Assembly (NCBI RefSeq): GCF_029962835.1
Contig: NC_080586.1
Coordinates: 70,061,001-70,125,000, forward strand
Source of the DNA: Magnolia sinica
Lineage: Eukaryota > Streptophyta > Magnoliopsida > Magnoliales > Magnoliaceae
DNA length: 64,000 bases
Reading direction: 5' to 3'
Shown: piece after piece, positions 44,602 to 54,237 of the stretch
How positions within the stretch are numbered: position 1 is the stretch's first letter
Layout: the number at the start of each line of letters is the position of its first letter
Program-made: the position numbers and the translations under genes
Notes under the pieces: model-generated
Seen by the model: only the letters and a program-made list of their open reading frames with translations
Database searches by the model: none
What the model was told of the DNA's origin: nothing

Positions 44602-46008
44602 CTAGGAATCATTCTTTGCTTTCTCATAAAAACACTTCTCAAGCATTGTGTTTATATGGAGAGGAAACATACGATTCTTCGCCATCTGGACTTTTACAAT
44701 CAAACGTCCATGGATATCTCTTATGGAAAGAGAAGAGTTCTCCATGTGTATGACATACGCTTTTTCGAGGAGTTGTCCGAGACTCAGTATGTTACTTTTC
44801 ATGTTGGGCACGTAGTACACATTAGAGATATAGTTTGGAACACCATTCTTCTGAAAGATTTTGATTTTGCCTTTACCTTTCACTGGCGTTTTTGATGAGT
44901 CTCCAAACGTTACATCGCCATGAACTCCTTCTGTGAGTTCCACAAAAAGTTTCTTGTCGCCGCACATGTGATTACTTGCACCCGTGTCGAGATACCATAC
45001 ATCCTGCTGATCACTACTTTTCTCTTGTGCAAGGAGAAGTGTGGAGCTTTCTTGTTCATGGCCTGATGCTTCAGCATAGTTGGATAACTCGTCTTGAGTT
45101 ACCGGCTTGCTCCAGCAATCAGATGCATAGTGGCCAAGCTTGTTGCAATTATAGCATTGGATGTTCTTTGTACTTCCCCGTCCACGCATAGATCTACCTC
45201 TACCATTTCCTCTTCCACGAAAATTGGTATTCTTCTGTTGGTTTTGGCCATGACTTTGTTGGTATCCGCGCCCTCTGCCTCTTGCGCGATTGTTAGTAAA
45301 ACGTCCACCACGTTGTGAACTTCCACGTCCACCATTGTTATCATTCAGAGTCAATCTTGACTCCAAAGCTTGTTCCATCGGCATGGAACTGGCATTCTTC
45401 TGCATTCGTTGCTCATGAACTTGCAACGATCCCATCAACTCCTCAATGGAGAGTTTCTCAATATCTTTTGATTCTTCAATCGCCACAACCACATGCTCAA
45501 ACTTGGTTGTGAGGGATCGAAGTATCTTTTCAATAACTCGGACATCTTCAATCTTTTCACCATTTCTTTTCAAATTATTGACAGTTACAAGCAAACGTGA
45601 AAAATAATCAGTAACATTCTCACCTTCCTTCATGTGAGTCGCTTCGAACTCGGCTCTTAATGTTTGAAGGCGAACCCGCTTCACTCGATCTACACCCTTG
45701 AAGATGGTGCCAAGGGTATCCCATGCTTGCTTGCTTGATGTTGCTTCGGCAATCTTTTCGAAGGTGGATTCATCCAACCCTTGATAGAGGAGAAACAAAG
45801 CCTTATTGTCTCTCTTCCTTTGATTTTTGAGCGCAGTCTTTTCTTCGTTGGTGAAGGCGGTTTCTTCTTCCATAGTGGGTTCTTCATACCCATCGGTGAC
45901 GATCTCCCATAGTTCTTGCGACCCGAACAATGCCTTCATTTGGATGCACCATTTTTCATAGTTGTCCTTTGACAACTTAGGAACCTGCGGCTGGATTGTG
46001 CTAGCCAT
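44602..46008 (-). CDS. Copia gag-protease ORF (468 aa)
   Basis: Starts MASTIQPQVPKLSKDNYEKW at 46008. Residues about 60-200 are the copia-type capsid (UBN2) region with LRAEFEATHMKEGENVTDYF. 225-280 is Gly/Arg/Gln-rich, 285-298 is the zinc knuckle CYNCNKLGHYASDC, and 341-348 is the aspartic protease site DTGASNHM. Open until a TAG at 44602-44604, which lies where the family continues into the WHLRFGH pre-integrase segment, so this is a premature end of gag-pol. The gag part itself is intact and could still make capsid protein. Confidence 0.92.
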   Translation of the reverse strand: MASTIQPQVPKLSKDNYEKWCIQMKALFGSQELWEIVTDGYEEPTMEEETAFTNEEKTALKNQRKRDNKALFLLYQGLDESTFEKIAEATSSKQAWDTLGTIFKGVDRVKRVRLQTLRAEFEATHMKEGENVTDYFSRLLVTVNNLKRNGEKIEDVRVIEKILRSLTTKFEHVVVAIEESKDIEKLSIEELMGSLQVHEQRMQKNASSMPMEQALESRLTLNDNNGGRGSSQRGGRFTNNRARGRGRGYQQSHGQNQQKNTNFRGRGNGRGRSMRGRGSTKNIQCYNCNKLGHYASDCWSKPVTQDELSNYAEASGHEQESSTLLLAQEKSSDQQDVWYLDTGASNHMCGDKKLFVELTEGVHGDVTFGDSSKTPVKGKGKIKIFQKNGVPNYISNVYYVPNMKSNILSLGQLLEKAYVIHMENSSLSIRDIHGRLIVKVQMAKNRMFPLHINTMLEKCFYEKAKNDS

Positions 46009-46439
46009 CTTTTTCTATTTCTTTTTTTTTCAAAAAAAGGATGGACTAGAAGAAGAGATTTTGTTTTTTTTTTTTTGTGCTGAAATCTGATTTTTTTTGA
46101 AAAAAAAATTTTCAATCTCTGATTTTTTTTGAAACAGATTGTTTGCTGCAATCTGATTTTTGGAAAAACAGATTTTTCGAAATCTGATTTTTTTTTTTTT
46201 AAACAGATTTTTCTACTTTGCTGCAATCTGATTTTTGAAAACAGATTTTTTTGAAATCTGATTTTTTTTAAAAACAGATTTGCAAACCTCCTTCTCACGG
46301 CTTTTGAAAAACAGGTGTTGAAAAACAGCTTTTGAAAAACAGCTTTAGGATCTGATTTTGAAAACAGATTTTTTTTTTGAACAACCAGGGAGTGCAACAG
46401 GACCTGCCTTTTGCTAATGAGGCTCAATGATCGAATGCT
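46009..46439 (-). other. Copia leader with A/T-rich CAGATTTTT repeats
   Basis: Between PBS and gag the DNA alternates aatctgattttt and aaacagattttt about a dozen times with variable T-runs. A 163-codon frame (46427-45936) runs through it and overlaps gag in another frame, giving a Lys/Phe-rich repetitive peptide; it looks like a by-product of the repeat. Confidence 0.7.
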
Positions 46440-46451
46440 GCTCTGATACCA
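46440..46451 (-). other. Primer-binding site, initiator Met-tRNA
   Basis: Minus strand reads TGGTATCAGAGC three bases after the 5' LTR, the exact standard copia PBS. Confidence 0.93.
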
Positions 46452-46454
46452 CTT

Positions 46455-46818
46455 TGTTGGGTTTGTATCCCAACTACTTGCCGATGTGTGGCTGCAGCCA
46501 CCGTAGAATAAAAGACTGAAAAGAGAAAGATATGAACTGCTGCTGTATTTTCTTATTAAATAGAAACGAATTACATTGCTGCCTTTATAGGCTTTCTTAT
46601 ACTATGAAATTACTAATTTATCCTTGTCTAGATTCATCCTAGGGGCATCTAAAGAAAGAAAAAATCCAAAGGAAAAATCTACTGTTTATCTTCTCCAACT
46701 AATATTCTAAACTTAGAAAAATCTCACAGCTAAAAAAATCTTACAGCTAGCATGCACAGCTAGCACACGCACCCTTCACACGGTTTTGGATTTGCAAAAT
46801 CCTCCACCGTATCCAATA
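46455..46818 (-). repeat. 5' LTR of the copia element
   Basis: 364 bp; the outer end is TA instead of CA on the plus strand (ATCCAATA), a C-to-T type change relative to the other LTR. Confidence 0.95.
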
Positions 46819-46823
46819 TAATC

Positions 46824-47944
46824 TGTTTTTCTTCATCTTAATAGATAGTCGGAGCTGGCATAGATATTGAAGTACATGAACTGCACATCTTCCATTGCTG
46901 AAAGGGCCTTTAATGTGATGCACTTAAAAGCAAAGGTTTCCACACAGGTCAAATGTCATCTCCATGAGAGTTGTTATTTCCATGTACATTTTTGCTATTC
47001 ATGTGGTTGAGATTTTACATTTCTGTCATTTTCAATGGGGCCATCATCTTTGTCGTTTTCGTCATCCATAGTTTTGATACTCAGTGAGTCAACTCGAAAC
47101 CTGGGCAATCCAACTCAACTTGATGAGATTTTGAGCTGAGTCTTCTCTTGGAAACTCACTCAAAACTCACAATGGTGGTTTGTTGGGACTTGACAAGATT
47201 CATCGAGTCGGCCCTAAAACTAGGTCAATACTACATCTAGGCATGACTTGATTGAATCACTCGCCCAATCTTAAATGAGGAAGAAAGGCCTGGAGTGAGG
47301 TACGTTGATGACGTTGATTCATGTTCAACCTGGCACTGTAACCCATCTGAAGTGAAGTTTCTCTCTTTCTCCTCAGATTGAACTTGTCTATACTTCGGTA
47401 AAACAAACATCATCGTGATCATTTCTCTTTTTTCTCAAACAAAACCTTGTCTAAGTTGCTGAGTTTTGGATCACTATTTGATCCTTGGCTTGATGGGCTC
47501 CATCATGTATGGAATGTGCCCCACATGTCTCCCAGACTGCACAATCCATTCCTAGTCATCGAATTGTTGGCATTTTGTTGGTTGAATGTGACTATTTTGT
47601 GCTTCCTTTCTTACTTTTTGCAGAGCAGCATTTGAAAGGTTGGAATTGTTCGATTTGATTAGGCTTTCAGGGCCATTCTCCATTGACTGGGGCCAATCAG
47701 ATCAACGGCCTGGATCACACCAAACTTGGGATTGACTGGTACATACTGAGGATGCAAGGAAACTATCATCTCATCAGTAATTGCATATTTGAATTTTCAT
47801 GCTGCTTTAACTGATTTTTTTCTTTAATGAACTAGGTATCTTTTCGAGAATCAATTAGACTAGGGATCATTAGTGACTTCTTGATAATTATAATTTGATA
47901 TGATTTTCTTGTTAATGTTATATACTTCTTTTTCCATTACTTAG
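46824..47944. other. CACTA interior, no gene recognised
   Basis: 47150-47800 carries splice-like signals (tttttgcag at 47617-47625) but no convincing frame. Possibly intronic flank co-captured with the WD-repeat exon. Confidence 0.35.
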
Positions 47945-48063
47945 GTGGGAAGGAAGGAGTTCTTGTGGTCTGGCAGCTTGACACAGGAATGAAGAAGTTT
48001 TTGCCACGTATAGGATCCCCACTTATATATTTTATGCATTCTATGGATCCGTCCCTTTCCTCT
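47945..48063 (+). pseudogene. WDR75: Captured exon of a WDR75-like WD-repeat protein
   Basis: Between an acceptor (ccattacttag) and a donor (GTAAGG at 48064) the frame reads GKEGVLVVWQLDTGMKKFLP then RIGSPLIYFMHSMDPSLSS, uninterrupted. GKEGVL-VWQLDTG followed by KFLPRIGSPL is the wording of the plant WDR75/UTP17-type nucleolar WD-repeat protein. One exon only, so non-functional as a gene, but its splice sites look intact and it could be exonised. Same orientation as the GLDP fragment. Confidence 0.65.
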
Positions 48064-48539
48064 GTAAGGATATCTTCTTTTGGCTTGTATAACATCTTAG
48101 AAAGTCTTGCTTCAAATTGGTTGTGTTTCTTCTCATAACATGGGTCTTTATAATTCTATCTACAAGTACACTTCAAAAGAAATTTGATTATGATTATGTT
48201 GGGATCACTTTGTAGGCATTTATTATAGAAGGTCATCAAATAAATTTCTTGCTAGCTGGACAGATGGGAGAGGCCTAGCCAATAATCAGAGCTCAGCTGT
48301 GTCAGCTGTTGCAAGCCCAATGACACCATACCTTGGTTTTTCGAGTGTGTTTCTTCTAACGCTATGTAATAGTTTGATGTAGTAGGGTGCATCTTTAACT
48401 GGTTTTGAAAACTTTAAATAGACAGATAATTTTTATTGGTATTGTACTTGTATAAATTGATTAAAATGAATAATTGTATTTGATTGAATGAATAAATAAT
48501 TATGCACAAGTTTATAAATGGATTAAAATGAATTATTTA

Positions 48540-48990
48540 GCCTCAATTATTGAGAATTGAGGTTAAAAATTAAATTTAGGTTTAATTGATGCTAATAGAG
48601 GCTAAATTCATCTTTAGCCATAGTTACCCAAACTGAGACTACAACTCCTATGGCTAAAGGCCTTTGTCTCGGTTGTTGAAAACTGAGGTTAAAAATAGAT
48701 TTAGCTTCGGTTGGAGGCAATTGAGGCTAAAATTTGAATTTAGTCTTGGTTGGAAAGAATGGAGGCTAAAATTTTAATTTAGCCTTATTTCGAGGCAACT
48801 AAAGTTAAAATGATTGTTTTAGCTTCATTTGAAGAACTAAGACTATAAAAGTCTTCTTAGCCTCAATCGCTAAAACTGAGGCTAAAGCCTTCAACCACAG
48901 GGTTCAAACATTGGTTTGGATAACTGAGGCAAAACTGAGGCTAAAGCCTTAGTTTTTAATATTTTAAACCACAGTTTTGAACCGAAGCTA
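48540..48990. repeat. CACTA subterminal repeats, right
   Basis: About eight diverged units with tgaggctaaa and ctcggtt cores, matching the left array. They run up to 20 bp from the right terminus. Confidence 0.8.
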
Positions 48991-49008
48991 AAGCTTTTTC
49001 TTATAGTC

Positions 49009-49569
49009 TCTTTTTTTTTTTTCATGTACGGTCATAAAATACCATGTGCTTAACTTCTGGAACAATTGACCGTTAAAAGAAACTGTTGGCCATTAAATTT
49101 TAGTATTGACCACATAATTGATGCTTTTACCCTTGACTTTATAATTTAAAAAAGTAAATCATATTTTACTCCTATACAAGCATGAAAAGATTATCCATGA
49201 CATTTGGATAATTTTGATCCACCATTTAGACAACTTACATCTCATACTATGGATGGACAACTAGTGATGATTTGGATCTTGAGTCCATGTTGGGGCTTAC
49301 ATAACCAAGTGATTTGGATCTCATACAAAATGAAAATACCTCTCTAAAAAAATTAAGGTCAAAGCATCATCCATGTGGCCAACAATCAAATCTAACAGTT
49401 AATTGTTCTCTTTAACAGTAAATTCCGATGGAAGCTAATCACCATGGGTTGTTTTAATATCATATATGAGAAGGGAAGGTCTATTTTAACAAAACTAAAA
49501 AGGGAGGGGCATTTTTTATCTATAGTAAAAATGAAGCGTGGTATGTGTAAAAAACTCCTAAATAAAATT
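49009..49569. other. No gene seen
   Basis: AT-rich spacer right of the CACTA element. Confidence 0.45.
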
Positions 49570-49574
49570 TTATT

Positions 49575-49700
49575 CAGCTTTCATAGCTCACTTGGTTAGA
49601 GCACGAGGTCTTGAGTTCAAATCTCAATGAACGCGGTTTGGGTCCTTACTCTTGCTCCGGTGAAAGGGCCCGAGCACCCATAGATATTAAAAAATAAAAG
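49575..49700 (+). mobile_element. Probable tRNA-derived SINE
   Basis: A-box-like TAGCTCACTTGG (49584-49595) and B-box-like AGTTCAAATCTC (49614-49625) sit in a tRNA-like head with complementary ends (gctttca / tgaacgc). The boxes are only 18 bp apart and there is no anticodon arm, so it is not a working tRNA. A non-tRNA body follows. No TSD found. Confidence 0.5.
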
Positions 49701-49784
49701 ATGGGCCCTTAGAGAAGAAATTAATGAAAATTTATTGGGGACCTAATTTGATCAGGTAGACTTGAACCAGAGTTCCCATGGACG

Positions 49785-50330
49785 TGGATTTCATGCGAAA
49801 GTCTTTCCCAAGGAAGTTATAGGGCTGGGACTCTAAGTGGGGCCCACCATGATTTTTTTTTTTTTTTGGAGAAATCCAACCTGTTCATCCATTTTACGAC
49901 CTTATTTGAGAATATGTTATCAAAAATAAGGCAGATCCAAAACTCAAGTGGGCCACACAAGAGGAAATAGTGGGGATCCAGTGACTAACATTGAAACATT
50001 TGTATGGCCACAAAAGTTTCGTATCAGGCCAAATATTTTTTTCATTTCACTTCATCCCAACGGGAATGACCTTATAAACGGTTTCGATGGCATATAAACA
50101 TCAAGATGGATCCCTGGAAGGTTTCAACGGTGGGAAACTCTTTCCCCAGTTTTCGCACTCGTGTGATCCACTTGAGTTTTCGATCCGCCTGTTTTTTGGT
50201 CAAAAGTCCTCAAATGAACTCTCAAAACGTATGGACAAAGTAGATTTAATAAAAACGTTACGGTGGGCCCCACCTAGCATCCCAGCGCAGGAATCCGCGT
50301 CCAATTCCCATGGGTTTCAACTGCGGGGCT
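49785..50330. mobile_element. Hairpin MITE
   Basis: Core limits taagtggggcccaccatgat (left) and ggtgggccccaccta (right), with outer inverted gacgtggatttc / gaatccgcgtcc blocks. It is just upstream of duplication block B and has no counterpart at the same position in block A. Confidence 0.65.
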
Positions 50331-50689
50331 CAACATACTGTGTATATATACCAACCAATCCAATCACTAGGTGTAGAATATCAAGATGAAAGCCCAACCC
50401 AAACATCAGACAATTCCATGTTTGAGATGGACCACACCACGTGAATTTAAGAGCTTTTAAACACGATTACACAAAATTTCCTACGCTATGACCCACATGA
50501 ATTTTGGGTCATCCTGAATTTTGGTATCTACATCAATCATGATTTAGGACAGCTGATGCACGGTTTAGATTCTACGCACACCTTACGTTTGGACCACAAA
50601 AGCTTGAACGTATGGGAACTCACATACGCACCAATCATTTCCCATTCAAGACACACGAGTTATCAAATGGGCGTGTCGCCCGCTGACCC

Positions 50690-50918
50690 AACAACCACTC
50701 TCTCTATAAATCTTCAAAATCAATCACATACATTTGATGCCTTGATTGCTGTTGATTTTCTACTCCTCACGCAGAAAGAGTGTTATAGAAAATAAAAATA
50801 AAAATAACAAATCCATACCAAATGCTTCCCAAACGCAAACCAAAATGCATGCATGCATGCATGCAGCCCTTTAAAGCAAGAAAATTCCACTATTCGCCTT
50901 ACATGAGATAGGAAAATC
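50690..50918 (+). promoter_or_regulatory. Promoter of paralog 2: TATA box and extended RY repeat
   Basis: Good TATA box TATAAAT at 50705-50711. RY array ATGCATGCATGCATGCATGCA at 50845-50865 (two CATG units longer than in paralog 1), followed by CTTTAAAGC (50869-50877). The RY array lies downstream of the TATA box if that box is used, so either the 5' UTR carries the RY motif or the proximal TTTAAA drives transcription. Confidence 0.6.
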
Positions 50919-51287
50919 ATGGAGAGTATGAGAAAACAGGCACTAGCCATTGTAGCAACATTCCTTTTGCTCCACCTGCAGATGGCACGTGGCTCACTGC
51001 CTCGCTTATGTGCTAACCAATTCTCTCTAGCTGCTCAAGCATGCTCCATTCTACCGACTGTAGCTCAGTCCAACAGCTGCCACGAATCTGCCTGTGTAGA
51101 TCATGGCGACAACCGCAGAGAGCGGCAGAAGAATTGTTGCAGGTGGCTAAAAGAGCTGGATGATGTTTGTGTGTGCTCTGTCTTGGTTCAGTTGCCTCTT
51201 TTCCTGCTCACACCTGATCACACTTACACGGTGGAAATTGATGGCAAGTGTACGGTCAATTTCAAGTGTGATGGGATGTTCGGTTGA
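50919..51287 (+). CDS. Secreted LTP/2S-albumin-superfamily protein, paralog 2 (122 aa)
   Basis: Single exon. Signal peptide 1 to about 25 (ALAIVATFLLLHLQMARG). Cysteines C31, C42, C54, C59, C73-C74, C84-x-C86, C111, C117: the eight-cysteine helical fold pattern plus the extra C54-x4-C59 pair, identical in spacing to paralog 1 except for a five-residue shorter, less His-rich loop (59-73). Conserved between the two: NQFSLAAQACS, NCCRWLKELDDVCVC, TPDHTYTVE, KCDG. Conservation of every cysteine while 32 other positions changed suggests both proteins have been under selection. The 3' UTRs also match (tttcattggggtaatttgat). Likely secreted and seed-associated given the RY promoter; no specific ligand or target can be named. 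Confidence 0.88.
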   Translation: MESMRKQALAIVATFLLLHLQMARGSLPRLCANQFSLAAQACSILPTVAQSNSCHESACVDHGDNRRERQKNCCRWLKELDDVCVCSVLVQLPLFLLTPDHTYTVEIDGKCTVNFKCDGMFG

Positions 51288-51819
51288 TCTTTGTGGCTAT
51301 GAAAGTATTTATGTGATTAACTAGTGTTATTGTTTTTCAGTTTCGTTTTTTTATTTGAGAAACCTCCTATGAATAGTAGTTTCATTGGGGTAATTTGATT
51401 TGGTATGCTTGTATTTATATACTATATATGGTCATTTTTGCTCTAGTAATTAATTTACTTAGGATAAAAAATGTTGAATATTCAAAGGAGACGCGAGAAG
51501 GTTAATCCAAATGAAGTCGAAGATCCAAGAATTCTGTAAGTGTGGATTGTTCTATGGGTCGGATGGTGTAATCGGGAGTACCAGTAAACCTGCTAAGTTG
51601 TGATGTATCTAAATTCGTGTAAGGAATGACATGCTAGAACTGTGATACACAGACAATATTCTAGTAAGATTGGGATTCTTAATGAAGTCCAAGATAGTTT
51701 ACAATTTAAAAAATATACATTCACTAAAAAAGCTCAAGATTTACTGAAGAAGCTTTCCACGGTATTTATTATTACTATTATTTTTAATATTCCTTTCTCT
51801 GCATGTAGGTTCACGGTGT

Positions 51820-52353
51820 TGGATGCGGTTTGGTTACCGACCCAACACCAGAAAAATGGTTTAAAAAGCTCTATAGGCGTACCATGATGTATATGTTTTA
51901 TCCATGCCGTTCATCCATTTTTTTGACTCATTTTAAGGCATGAGCCCAAAAATGGCCTAGATCCAAATCTTAGGTGGATAACACCAAAGGAAAACAATGT
52001 TGATTGAATGTACAGCATAAAAGAAAATTTCTGGAGCCCATTGTAATATTTATTTTTGATCCAAACTGTTGATAAGGTCACACAAACCTGCATAAAGTAA
52101 AAACAAAAATATCAGCTTGATCCAAAACTTCAGTGGCCCTAAAAAGTTTTCAACAGTAAGTGCTTAATCTCCACTGTTTCTTATGGTATGCTCCACCTAA
52201 GGTTTGGATCTGCTTCATTTTTGGGCTCATGCCTTAAAATGAGTCAGAAAAATAGATGGAGGCATGGATGAAACAAATGCATTATGGTGGGGACCATAGA
52301 ACTCTAACACCAGCTACCTGGCTGGTGTTGGGTTTTGTAGCCAAATCGCATCC
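51820..52353. mobile_element. Hairpin MITE downstream of paralog 2
   Basis: Left end GGATGCGGTTTGGTTACC, right end the complement of gtagccaaatcgcatcc; then inverted ACCCAACACCAG / CTGGTGTTGGGT blocks and the family core. Shared in part with 28668-28930, so older than the duplication. TSD not certain. Confidence 0.75.
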
Positions 52354-53125
52354 GTGTCTGAATGCTTTCCTACAAAATTCTCTCTCTCTCTCTCTCTCTA
52401 ATGGCAGTACCTATGGCTGATATATTAATGGAAAGAGAATTGCTCCCGTTCTCTAATATATTTGATGGGCTACCGTTCGAAAATTACTTTCATAAGACGA
52501 AACCGATCAATCCTTGATTTGGCCTTTTATTTTGGTTGTCCGTTTTCCAAGCGATGGATGGGATGGTTAAGATTGCCTAAAAATTTGATTCCTGGATAAT
52601 ATAAGCAATCTATGATGGCCCAGACAAACAGATGAATTAAATTGTTGATTAGACCTATTTTGTATAAATAATCTTAACCGTCCGTATTAAAGTCAATCGA
52701 TCAAATGTTTAATATTTTTTGGATTAGTGTGGTGTTTGCATGGTGGCCCATTAAAACTGTGTTGAATAAAATGAATGGTCTAGATCAATGTATTAGACTT
52801 TCTAAGGATCTCAACTCCAACTAGGAGCACTATAGGTCAAAGTTCTTTTGGATACCACTGAAATTTGGTGGACACACACAATGGATGGGCTGGATGTCTA
52901 AACCACATCCTAGTGAGTCCTATAAACAATCATGAAGGTTTTAATGGGTGGATATCCACTCTCAACTATTGTCTATGATATAGCCCACCTAAGTCATTGA
53001 TTGGCTTGAGTTTTAAGCCCTTGGCTCACCATGGAAGGGCATATGTGATTAATGGGGTGGATATCTGACATAGATCACTGTGAAGCCCACGGAGCTCAAT
53101 CTTAAGGAAAGCTCCTATGAGATCG

Positions 53126-53129
<4 letters not shown>
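52354..53129. other. No gene seen; (CT)n at 52381-52401
   Basis: Non-coding sequence with scattered gtggcccatt/atccactctc phrases; a short CT microsatellite near its start. Confidence 0.45.
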
Positions 53130-53218
<89 letters not shown>

Positions 53219-53227
53219 GTGTGTGTG
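53130..53227. repeat. Compound (TA)n(GA)n(GT)n microsatellite
   Basis: TA run to about 53173, GA run to 53216, then a short GT run. The ctcctatgagatcgacctta just before it resembles the TIR of the MITE pair at 4.4-5.5 kb, again next to TA repeats. Confidence 0.93.
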
Positions 53228-53249
53228 ATAGAATCAGGACGCGGATTTT

Positions 53250-53750
53250 CTATGAAAGTCTTTAGTAGGAAGTTCTTGCATTGGAAACTTAGGTAGGGCC
53301 CACCATGATGTTTGTGAGAAATCCAACCCATCCATCTATTTTGTGAGCTCATTTTAGGACATGGGTCCAAAAAATGAGCCAGATCCAATACTCAAGTGGG
53401 CTGAAAACTTGAGGATTGAACTTCTACAGTTGAAATATTCATGGGGCCACAGAAGTTTTGAATCAGACTAATATTTGTGTTCTCATTACATCCCAATAGG
53501 AATGATGTTATGAATGGTATGAATGGCATGTAAACATCACAGTCGAACCCAGGGAGGTTTTAATGGTAGGAATTTCCCAACCCACCTTTTCCTTTAGTGC
53601 TGCCCACTTGAGTATTGTATCCTACTCACTTTTGGTCTCAAGTCCTAAAATGAGCTCAAAAAACAGATGAATGGGGTAGATTTCTCACAAACATCATAGT
53701 GGGCCCCACATAGGTTTCCAGCATGTAGGAACTTCCTGCGAAAGATTTTT
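53250..53750. mobile_element. Hairpin MITE
   Basis: Inverted ends containing AGGAAGTTC then ggaaac, then agggcccaccatgatgtttg on the left and the complement of acatcatagtgggcccca on the right; the central segment is in standard orientation. No TSD defined. Confidence 0.7.
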
Positions 53751-53920
53751 AAGTGTCTATAGTGAGGTGGCTACTGAGACTGCTCTGTTGGTCCTGCATG
53801 ATATATATATATATATATATATATCGGCTGTGCACTAGTTCTCATGAGTTCTTAGAGAACTTATTTGAGAACTCATCACACATGATGTGATCCCAGAATC
53901 TAAATGGTCCAAGTGATGCA

Positions 53921-54083
53921 GCACCCCATGAAGCCCCAGGGCCCAAGTTTTACCTTGATCCAAAACTTTGGTGGGCCATGGCAACATAAAATAGTTTCCT
54001 CTCTTGATTTGCATCTCTCTTTGCTATGGCCCACCAAAGTTTTGGACCAGAGTGAAATTGGTCCCTGAGGGTTTCATGGGGTG
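53921..54083. repeat. Perfectly placed inverted repeat (hairpin)
   Basis: Arms 53921-53976 and 54029-54083 are complementary with a few mismatches (GCACCCCATGAA ... CCAAAACTTTGGTGGGC), separated by a ~52-bp loop. A short MITE or fold-back element; (TA)n at 53801-53825 precedes it. Confidence 0.75.
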
Positions 54084-54145
54084 CCACATCACGTGAACTT
54101 TTTAGACTTTAGGCCCATGACATGTGTGCAAAGGTGTGCATGTGC

Positions 54146-54148
<3 letters not shown>

Positions 54149-54192
<44 letters not shown>
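54149..54192. repeat. (GT)22 microsatellite
   Basis: Perfect GT run. Confidence 0.95.
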
Positions 54193-54195
<3 letters not shown>

Positions 54196-54237
54196 ATTTA
54201 TTATGGTTTTATCATATATTTCAGGAAAAATTATCTA

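Larger units (their letters stand above)
41547..46818 (-). mobile_element. Full-length Ty1/copia retrotransposon, minus strand
   Basis: Complete structure: LTRs 41547-41910 and 46455-46818 (364 bp each, two differences seen), TSD TAATC (41542-41546 and 46819-46823), PBS 46440-46451, PPT 41911-41920, and a single gag-pol frame in copia order gag-protease-integrase-RT-RNase H. Despite the young LTRs, the frame has five in-frame stops, one frameshift, and replaced integrase catalytic residues. It inserted into the CACTA element. Confidence 0.95.
37284..49008. mobile_element. CACTA (EnSpm-type) transposon with captured exons, interrupted by copia
   Basis: Left end CACTGCAAGAAAATAGGC; right end is the complement of gctttttcttatagtc, i.e. 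GACTATAAGAAAAAGC, one base from a canonical CACTA end. Flanking triplets TTT (37281-37283) and TCT (49009-49011) differ at one base. Both ends carry arrays of a CCTCGGTT...AACTGAGG-type subterminal repeat in opposite orientation, the hallmark of the superfamily. Without the copia insertion the element is about 6.4 kb. No TNP2-like transposase was recognised, so it is non-autonomous. Its interior holds plus-strand exon fragments of two host genes (40713-41080, 47945-48063). Confidence 0.75.
50350..52310 (+). repeat. Segmental duplication, block B
   Basis: Compact version of the block at 25700-28930, without MITEs in the promoter. Homology starts around ccaaccaatccaatcac (50350) and ends within the hairpin MITE at about 52100-52310. 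It supplies the empty sites used to define the block A insertions. Confidence 0.8.

Noticed and set aside
45936-46427. 163-codon Lys/Phe-rich protein
   Set aside because: Derived from the A/T-rich leader repeats of the copia element and overlapping gag in another frame.
49575-49650. tRNA gene
   Set aside because: No anticodon stem or loop is present between the D-arm-like and T-arm-like parts.
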